Assembly: GCA_039584255.1 (NCBI GenBank)
Contig: JBDGYE010000084.1
Coordinates: forward strand, 1 to 20,763
DNA: 20,763 bases
DNA from: JBDGYE01 sp039584255
GTDB taxonomy: Bacteria > Gemmatimonadota > Gemmatimonadetes > Palauibacterales > Palauibacteraceae
Reading direction: 5' to 3'
Positions 15,409-20,763 of this stretch are shown in pieces (positions within the stretch are counted from its first letter, which is position 1; the number at the start of each line of letters is the position of its first letter). The translations under genes and the position numbers were made by a program. Under the pieces are notes generated by a model, which ran no database searches, was not told the DNA's origin, and saw only the letters and a list, made by a program, of their open reading frames with translations.

Positions 15409-16987
15409 CGTCTCTCAGCACCGGGAACAGGATGACCTCGCGGATCGACGACTTCCCGGAAAGCAGCATCACGAGGCGATCCACTCCCAGGCCCAGGCCT
15501 CCGGTGGGGGGCAGGCCGTACTCCAAAGCACGGACGTAGTCCTCGTCCAGCACCTGGGCCTCGGCATCGCCCGCCGCCCGCGCCGTGGCCTGCTCGACGA
15601 ACCGCTCCCACTGGTCGATGGGATCGTTGAGCTCGCTGAACGCGTTGACGAGCTCGGTGCCCGCGACGATCACCTCGAATCGCTCCGCCAGCTCTGCATC
15701 TCCGCGCTTCCGCTTCGCCAGCGGGCTCATCTCGACGGGGTAATCGTAGACGATGGTCGGATCCACGAGCTCGGGCTCGACCCATTCCGAGAAGACGAGA
15801 TCCAGGAGCTTGGTCCGTCCGAGATCCTCCGCCTCTTCCTTTCCCGCCTCCCGCATACGCTGGCGCAGCTCATCGGTCGTGGCGACCCGCGCGTCGAAGC
15901 CCGCGTGCATGGAGATCGCCTCGAAGAAGGAGACCCTCCGCCACGGACGTTCGAAGCTCACCTGGTGCCCATCGAACTCCACCGTCAGCGAGCCGATCAC
16001 CTCCTGAGCTGTCTCCGATACGAGACGCTCCGCGAGATCCATCATGCCCCCGTAATCCGTATATGCCTGGTAGAGCTCGAGCATCGTGAACTCGGGGTTG
16101 TGCGTTCGGTCGATTCCCTCGTTGCGGAAGCTCTTCCCGATCTCGTAGACCCGGTCGAGCTGGCCCACGATCAGTCGCTTCAGGTACAGCTCGTCGGCGA
16201 TGCGAAGGTAGAGTGTCCGGTCGAGCGTGTTGTGGTGTGTGGTGAACGGCCGGGCGAACGCCCCCCCGTATAGCGGCTGAAGGACGGGAGTCTCGACCTC
16301 CACGAAACCCTCGCGATCGAGGAGGACCCGGAGCGCGCTGATGATCCTGGTCCGAGTGAGGAAGACTTCCCTGACCTCTGGATTCACCGCCAGGTCGGCA
16401 TACCTCTGACGGTACCTGGACTCGACGTCCGAAAAGCCGCTGTGAACGACCCGCTCTCCATTCTCGGTGATCTCGGTCTTGCCGAGAGGTAGTGGCCGCA
16501 GCGACTTGCTCAACAGATAGAGGGCCTCGGCGCGTACCGTGACCTCCCCGGTGCGGGTTCGGAACAGCGGTCCTTCGACGCCGATCCAATCACCCAGGTC
16601 CAGCAGGCCCAGAACCGACGTGTCCGTTTCATCGAGCCGGTCCAGGCGGAAGTAGGTCTGGAGCCGACCGGACCTGTCTCCCAGGTGGGCGAAGGCACTC
16701 TTGCCCATGTCGCGAAAGGCCAGGATTCGGCCCGCCACCCTCACGCGCGGCCCCTCTTCTTCGTCCCGGTACAAAGCGAGTGCGGATGCGAGATCGTGGG
16801 TCGGGTCATACGAGTAGGCGTACGGTTCGATTCCCAGCTCGCGCAGCTCGACGAGCTTGGCGAAGCGGTCACGTATCGGCTTCGGCCTGTCGGCGGCGGC
16901 GTACCACTCCATGATCGGGAGCCCGTCCCGTCTACCTACCGCTTCTTGTTTGGAGTCTGCGGCCGGGTGCGTGCCTTCCTGGCTCAC
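15395..16987 (-). CDS. lysS: Lysine--tRNA ligase, class II (LysRS)
   Basis: LysRS charges tRNA-Lys in the cytoplasm. The 530-residue product has an N-terminal OB-fold anticodon domain (about 80-185, VRVAGRILAFRDMGKSAFAHL). The class II catalytic core carries motif 1 around RTRIISALRVLLDREGFVEV, motif 2 FRNEGIDRTHNPEFTMLE and motif 3 GGLGLGVDRLVMLL near the C-terminus. TELVNAFSELNDP is also typical of LysRS. The GTG at 16987 overlaps the prfB stop as GTGA. It gives a 25-residue extension before the ATG at codon 26 (MEWYAAADRPKP), which could be an alternative start, though neither has a strong Shine-Dalgarno. Pairing of prfB with lysS is common in bacteria (E. coli has the same pair). Confidence 0.97.
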   Translation of the reverse strand: MSQEGTHPAADSKQEAVGRRDGLPIMEWYAAADRPKPIRDRFAKLVELRELGIEPYAYSYDPTHDLASALALYRDEEEGPRVRVAGRILAFRDMGKSAFAHLGDRSGRLQTYFRLDRLDETDTSVLGLLDLGDWIGVEGPLFRTRTGEVTVRAEALYLLSKSLRPLPLGKTEITENGERVVHSGFSDVESRYRQRYADLAVNPEVREVFLTRTRIISALRVLLDREGFVEVETPVLQPLYGGAFARPFTTHHNTLDRTLYLRIADELYLKRLIVGQLDRVYEIGKSFRNEGIDRTHNPEFTMLELYQAYTDYGGMMDLAERLVSETAQEVIGSLTVEFDGHQVSFERPWRRVSFFEAISMHAGFDARVATTDELRQRMREAGKEEAEDLGRTKLLDLVFSEWVEPELVDPTIVYDYPVEMSPLAKRKRGDAELAERFEVIVAGTELVNAFSELNDPIDQWERFVEQATARAAGDAEAQVLDEDYVRALEYGLPPTGGLGLGVDRLVMLLSGKSSIREVILFPVLRDDEGV

Positions 16988-18097
16988 TGACCTGTCGCCC
17001 CCTTCTGGCGCAGGAAGCCTTCCACGAACGGGTGTATGTCGCCGTCCAGAACGCCGTCCGCGTTGCCTACCTCGACGCCCGTTCGGTGATCCTTGACCAT
17101 TGTGTACGGCTGCAGAACGTACGAGCGGATCTGGTTGCCCCAGGCGATCTCCGCCTTGGTGTCTTCCAGGGCCTGGCGCTCCGCCTCCTTTTCCTCCAGC
17201 GCGCGTTGATATAGAGCCGCCCGAAGCATCTTCATCGCTTTGGCCCGGTTCTTATGCTGACTCCTCTCCTGCTGGCAGGCGACCGCGATTCCCGTCGGCT
17301 CGTGGGTGATGCGGACGGCGGAGTCGGTCTTGTTCACGTGTTGACCTCCGGCGCCGGACGACCGGTAGGTGTCGATCCGCAGCTCCGACTCGTCCACCTC
17401 GATCTCGATGTCCTCGTCGACGACCGGGTAGACGAAAACGGATGCGAACGAGGTATGCCGCCTTCCCTGTGCATCGAAAGGCGAGATGCGAACGAGACGA
17501 TGAACCCCGTTCTCGGCCGTGAGGTACCCGTACGCGTGGTCGCCCCTGATCTCGAGCGTCGCCGACTTGATGCCCGCCTCTTCGCCGGGTTGGAGCTCAA
17601 GCACCTCCACGGCGTACCCCCGCCGCTCTGCGTAGCGGGAGTACATGCGCACGAGCATCTCCGCCCAGTCCTGGGATTCGGTCCCCCCGGCCCCCGGATG
17701 GACGGTGAGGAGTGCGTCGCGATGGGCGTCGGGCCCGCGCAGCATGTTGCGCAGCTCGAGCCCGTCAAGGTCTCCGGCCAGCGCTGCCACCTCGGCCTCC
17801 AGCTCGGCGCACATGGCCTCGTCTTCGGTGTCCTCTAGGAGATCAGCCAGCTCCTGAAGCTCGTCGACCCGTACAGAGAGGTGGTTCCAGGGCCTGGTCC
17901 AGGACTTTAGCGTGTTGGCCCTATCGATGACCTTCCGGGCTTCCTCGGGGTTGTCCCAGAATCCCGGGTTGGCCATCCGCTCCTCCAGCTCGGCTACATC
18001 GGACTCCTTCTCTGAGATCTCAAAGAAACCCCCTCAGCTCGTCCAGACGACGCCGCTGGTCGTTGAGCTGCTCAAGGCTCGCTTCGGAGACTGTCAT
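16984..18097 (-). CDS. prfB: Peptide chain release factor 2, with programmed +1 frameshift
   Basis: RF2 recognises UAA and UGA and triggers peptide release. The first 25 codons, from an ATG at 18097 with GGAG six bases upstream, encode MTVSEASLEQLNDQRRRLD and ELRGFL and end at an in-frame TGA (18022-18020). The remaining 345 codons are in the +1 frame starting GAG at 18021 (EISEKESDVAELEERMANP). The joined product is about 370 residues, normal for RF2. It shows SPF (in VRISPFDAQGRRH), the tripeptide that recognises the stop codon in RF2, and GGQ in SSGAGGQHVNKTDSAVR for peptidyl-tRNA hydrolysis. The interruption is therefore regulation, not damage: low RF2 lets the ribosome slip and makes more RF2. 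Confidence 0.97.
18020..18034 (-). promoter_or_regulatory. RF2 autoregulatory +1 frameshift site
   Basis: On the coding strand the order is AGGGGG (18034-18029), TTT, slippery CTT (18025-18023) and TGA (18022-18020). AGGGGG acts as an internal Shine-Dalgarno three bases before CTT, the same spacing as the E. coli site. The only change inside the core is TTT (Phe) where E. coli has TAT (Tyr). After slippage the next codon is GAG. Confidence 0.95.
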
Positions 18098-18133
18098 GGC
18101 CCGCTCCTGCCCTGGCGGTTTCGACGTTGTGCG

Positions 18134-18174
18134 AAACGGGGCCTCCCGCCTTGCGGAAAACCCCGTCTCCGGGG
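18134..18174 (-). terminator. Terminator-like and overlapping alternative hairpin between rnr and prfB
   Basis: Downstream of the rnr stop the RNA can form CCCCG-GAGA-CGGGG (18174-18161), a five-pair stem with a GNRA-type loop followed by TTTT (18160-18157). This is a short intrinsic terminator. The CGGGG arm can instead pair, as ACGGGG (18166-18161), with CCCCGT (18141-18136). An inner CCGC/GCGG stem sits between them, and TTT follows. The two folds exclude each other. The element ends about 37 bases before the prfB ATG. A terminator for rnr is the simplest reading; an attenuator for prfB is possible. Confidence 0.6.
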
Positions 18175-18179
18175 CGAGT

Positions 18180-20345
18180 CTAGCCCTCGGGTTGGTCCGG
18201 GTCAAGCGGCCCGTCCCGCAGCTCCAGGTCTACCTGCCGGGTCTCCGTGTCTACCCTCGCGACCCGAACCCTGACCCGGTCGCCCAGCCGCAACCGCCGG
18301 CGCGTTCGTCGCCCGGCGAGCGCGTAGCCGTCCTCATCGTACGAGTAGTAATCGTCCAGCAGTGAGCTCACCCGAGTGAGGCCCTCGACGAAGCATCCGT
18401 CGAGCAGCACGAAGATGCCGAAGCTGGTCACCCCACTGATCGTCCCCGTGAACTCATCACCGACATGCTGCTGCATGTACTGGATCTTCTTGGATTCGAC
18501 CGAGTCCCGCTCTGCCGACTCCGCCACTCGCTCGCGCTGGGAGGAGTGGCGGGCCGTAGCCTCCAGGTCCTCGATGTCCACCCTGGCCTTCTCGTGCCGG
18601 TCCACGAGGCGGCGCACGACCGCCCGGTGTACCAAAAGATCCGGATAGCGGCGTATGGGTGACGTGAAGTGGACGTAGGCCCTGGATGCGAGCCCGAAGT
18701 GACCTACATTCCGGGTAGAATAGCGGGCCTGACGCATGCTTCGAAGAGCGACGGTCGAGATGAGGAAGGCGTGGGGAGTTCCCTCCGCCGCCCCGACCAG
18801 CCGTGAGAGGTCGGCAGGGGTAACCCGCCCCGGCGCCAGGGTGTAGCCTAACGCCGCCGCCAGCCCGCGCAGGCCGTCGATCTTGTCCTCATCGGGCTCC
18901 TCGTGGATTCGGTAGACGAGCGGCAGGCCGGCTTCGCCTCCCCAGCGGGCTACCGACTCGTTGGCGAGGATCATCAGGTCTTCGACGATCCGGTGTGCTT
19001 CCAGTCGCGGCCGGGGTCGGATCTCCGTCGGACTTCCCCGCTCGTCGAGGAGCACCTCCGCCTCCGGGATAGCGAAGTCGATCGCGCCGGCCTCGGTCCT
19101 CCGCCTCCGTACCCCCCGACTCACTCTGGCCAGGCCGGCCAGGGCAGCTCCGACTCCACTCGTTTCCGGATCCGCCGAAGGCCCGCCCGCCTCCGCGAGC
19201 GCGAGTGCCTCCTGAGCCTCCACGTAACTGAGCTTGCACCGGCTCCGGATCACGCCCCGGACGAGGCGGTGGTCGCGCGGCACTCCCTCGGAGTCCAACC
19301 GGACGAGCAGCGACAGCGTGAGCCGGTCCTCGAGCGGCACCAGCGAGCACAGTCCTGAGGACAGCGGTTCGGGCAACATCGGAATCGCCCGGTCCACAAG
19401 GTACACGCTCGTTCCGCGTTCCTGAGCCTCTCGATCCAGCGCGCTTCCCTGCTTGACGTAGTAGGAGACATCGGCGATGTGTATCCCGACCTCGAGCGAG
19501 CCATCCGGGAGTGGCCGCAGCGACAGCGCGTCGTCGTGGTCCCTGGCGTCCGCGGGGTCGATCGTGAAGACGACCAGGTCGCGAAGATCCTCACGCTCAT
19601 CCAGATCCTCCGGCCTGATGCCGCGTCGGGCGACCCGGTCGGCCTCGCGCTCGACCGGATCGGGGAACTCGAGCGGCAGCTGATGGCCGATGATGATAGA
19701 CAGGACGTCCACCCCCGGATCTCGGGGGCGGCCGAGCGTCCTCTCAACCTCACCCACCGGCCGAAGCTCGTCGTCGCCCCATTCCCTGATGAAGACTTGC
19801 ACCACGTCTCCGTCAGCAGCGTCTCCCGCTAGAGTTGCCGGCACGAATACCTCTGCGCGAATCACGGGCTCCTGGGAGACCACGATCCCGTATCCCCGTC
19901 GGCGATGATAGGTGCCCACGATCCGCGAGACACTGCGCTCGAGGACCCTGACCACTCGTCCCTCCGGGTTCCGGCCGGGGCGTCGCCGCTCTACACGCGC
20001 GACGACGCGATCCCCCTCGACGGCCGAGCCCAGCCGCCTCGCGGGCACGTAGATGTCCTCCGATCCGGGCTCCTCCGGGATCACGAATCCGTCTCCGGAT
20101 CGGATCACATCCACGCGGCCGACCACCAGCGCGAACATGCTTGGCGTCCCGTAGCGGCCCTTCCGCTGACGATATACCGAACCTTCCCGCTCGAGTTGCC
20201 GGAGCCGCTGCCGGAATTCACGGTAAGCCTCGGCGGACACACCCATTCTCCTCGCGAGCTCTCGCGCGTTCAGCGGACGCTCGGTCGAAGTGCCGAGGCA
20301 AGCGAGTATCTCCTCGCGCGATGGTATGCTAGATTCTCTGGTCAC
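18180..20345 (-). CDS. rnr: Ribonuclease R (RNB-family 3'-5' exoribonuclease)
   Basis: RNase R degrades structured RNA processively from the 3' end. From the GTG at 20345 the product is 721 residues, a usual length. It has an N-terminal winged-helix domain (about 8-70, RPLNARELARRMGVS) and two cold-shock domains (about 75-230). The RNB catalytic domain carries DPADARDHDDALSL, where Asp263, 269, 271 and 272 match the four E. coli metal-binding aspartates. YVHFTSPIRRYPDLLVHRAV follows. A C-terminal S1 domain is near 620-700 (VGDEFTGTISGVTSFGIFVLL). The start is not certain. The frame stays open upstream into the neighbouring gene, but GTG 20345 gives the expected N-terminus. It is preceded by a five-codon ORF and lacks its own Shine-Dalgarno. 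Confidence 0.95.
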   Translation of the reverse strand: MTRESSIPSREEILACLGTSTERPLNARELARRMGVSAEAYREFRQRLRQLEREGSVYRQRKGRYGTPSMFALVVGRVDVIRSGDGFVIPEEPGSEDIYVPARRLGSAVEGDRVVARVERRRPGRNPEGRVVRVLERSVSRIVGTYHRRRGYGIVVSQEPVIRAEVFVPATLAGDAADGDVVQVFIREWGDDELRPVGEVERTLGRPRDPGVDVLSIIIGHQLPLEFPDPVEREADRVARRGIRPEDLDEREDLRDLVVFTIDPADARDHDDALSLRPLPDGSLEVGIHIADVSYYVKQGSALDREAQERGTSVYLVDRAIPMLPEPLSSGLCSLVPLEDRLTLSLLVRLDSEGVPRDHRLVRGVIRSRCKLSYVEAQEALALAEAGGPSADPETSGVGAALAGLARVSRGVRRRRTEAGAIDFAIPEAEVLLDERGSPTEIRPRPRLEAHRIVEDLMILANESVARWGGEAGLPLVYRIHEEPDEDKIDGLRGLAAALGYTLAPGRVTPADLSRLVGAAEGTPHAFLISTVALRSMRQARYSTRNVGHFGLASRAYVHFTSPIRRYPDLLVHRAVVRRLVDRHEKARVDIEDLEATARHSSQRERVAESAERDSVESKKIQYMQQHVGDEFTGTISGVTSFGIFVLLDGCFVEGLTRVSSLLDDYYSYDEDGYALAGRRTRRRLRLGDRVRVRVARVDTETRQVDLELRDGPLDPDQPEG

Positions 20346-20346
20346 T

Positions 20347-20361
20347 TTAGTTACGATGCAT
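20347..20361 (-). promoter_or_regulatory. Possible five-codon leader ORF before rnr
   Basis: An ATG at 20361-20359, three bases after GGAG, reads ATG CAT CGT AAC TAA and stops one base before the rnr GTG start. The stop/start proximity would allow ribosomes to reinitiate on rnr. If one base of the run at 20346-20350 were wrong, the ATG would instead be the true rnr start (MHRNKVTRES). Either reading is tentative. Confidence 0.3.
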
Positions 20362-20391
20362 GAACTCCAGTTGTTTCTCACCCCATCCAGG

Positions 20392-20763
20392 TTAGAGCTT
20401 GAAGCCGAGCGAGACCTGGAAAGGCGCGTCAGTGTCGAAGCCGGCGAAGTCGTCGAACGCTCGGCCGAGGTCGAGCATGAAACGCTTGTAGCGAAGACCC
20501 AGCCCGATGGCGGGACCGCTTCTTCCTTCCCCCGACCAGGAGTAGCCGGCACGCGCGTAGAGGATCTGCCGATACTCCAGCTCGAGTCCCAACGCACCGT
20601 CTAGGTCGTCGAACTCCGTCACGGTCTGCTGGAGGTCGGCCAGCACCAGGAGGCCGACCTGACGCTCCCGCTCCCGCCCGCGATCGACAAGAGGGAAGAC
20701 GTCCACGGACAGCCCGAGGCGAAAGCGTGCGGGCAGAGGGTCGGAGCGACCGGCGTCCGCGAA
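20392..20763 (-). CDS. PorV/PorQ-type outer-membrane beta-barrel protein, C-terminal part (cut by window edge)
   Basis: The last 123 codons of a gene entering from beyond the right edge are visible. The sequence alternates polar and hydrophobic residues in barrel-like strands (PARFRLGLSVDVFPL, GALGLELEYRQILYARAGYS, PAIGLGLRYKRFMLDLG). It ends PFQVSLGFKL, a C-terminal beta-signal of BAM substrates. The phrase FADAGRSDPLPARFRLGLS and the YARAGYSW...GLGLRY pattern resemble the PorV/PorQ family of Bacteroidetes-like bacteria. PorV takes part in type IX secretion there, but most family members have no known role. The gene ends 46 bases before rnr with no visible terminator. Confidence 0.65.
   Translation of the reverse strand, partial: FADAGRSDPLPARFRLGLSVDVFPLVDRGRERERQVGLLVLADLQQTVTEFDDLDGALGLELEYRQILYARAGYSWSGEGRSGPAIGLGLRYKRFMLDLGRAFDDFAGFDTDAPFQVSLGFKL

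Noticed and set aside
15341..16273. Plus-strand open frame of 310 codons
   Set aside because: It is antisense to lysS; the minus strand carries all three class II synthetase motifs.
18020..18022. In-frame TGA near the start of prfB taken as damage
   Set aside because: The AGGGGG-TTT-CTT-TGA context is the known programmed frameshift of RF2, and no residues are missing around it.
20346..20597. Longer RNase R beginning near 20597
   Set aside because: The extra 84 residues lie inside the barrel-protein gene, are Ser/Arg-rich out-of-frame sequence and precede the normal winged-helix N-terminus.
1..20763. CRISPR array, tRNA or rRNA genes, insertion sequence, attachment site
   Set aside because: I saw no spaced direct repeats, no cloverleaf or rRNA-like sequence, no transposase or integrase, and no terminal inverted repeats.

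Overview
The window is a dense block of bacterial core genes, all read from the minus strand. Read in the direction of transcription (high to low coordinates) the order is: an outer-membrane beta-barrel protein of PorV/PorQ type (cut by the window edge), rnr, prfB, lysS, a lolC/E-type permease, lolD, mcsA, mcsB, clpC, bamA, ompH/skp, lpxD, an lpxC-fabZ fusion, lpxA, a Gfo/Idh oxidoreductase (broken), a 44-codon membrane-peptide ORF, lpxB, a DUF374 acyltransferase and lpxK (cut by the other edge). Most junctions are ATGA or GTGA stop/start overlaps or gaps under about 50 bases. Only two spacers exceed 80 bases: rnr-prfB (82) and ompH-lpxD (116). There are no tRNA or rRNA genes, mobile elements, CRISPR arrays or gene-free stretches over 300 bases.

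The organism is a GC-rich diderm that makes lipid A. The LpxC-FabZ fusion, the PorV-like barrel protein, and the arginine-kinase system McsA/McsB/ClpC in a diderm together suggest Gemmatimonadota or a neighbour in the FCB group. This assignment is inference from gene content and order only; no marker gene was compared.

Region by region: 18.1-20.8 kb carries RNA turnover (RNase R) and an outer-membrane protein end. 15.4-18.1 kb carries translation genes: release factor 2, with a textbook programmed +1 frameshift, and lysyl-tRNA synthetase. 13.4-15.4 kb carries an ABC exporter of the lipoprotein-releasing (Lol) type. 9.3-13.4 kb carries the protein-arginine-phosphorylation and Clp unfoldase module. 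1-9.3 kb carries envelope assembly: BamA and Skp/OmpH for outer-membrane proteins, then lipid A synthesis. LpxA, LpxC, LpxD, LpxB and LpxK are present. The UDP-diacylglucosamine hydrolase (LpxH, LpxI or LpxG) and the Kdo transferase are not in the window.

The window looks like a conserved housekeeping super-operon rather than an accessory island, and I see no clearly new defence or mobile system. The most noteworthy observations are: (1) two genes, bamA and the Gfo/Idh gene, in which a piece of conserved sequence is missing and the frame changes at the same point; (2) a Firmicutes-style McsA-McsB-ClpC module translationally coupled to bamA; (3) a 44-residue single-helix membrane peptide ORF squeezed between the Gfo/Idh gene and lpxB; (4) alternative hairpins between rnr and prfB.
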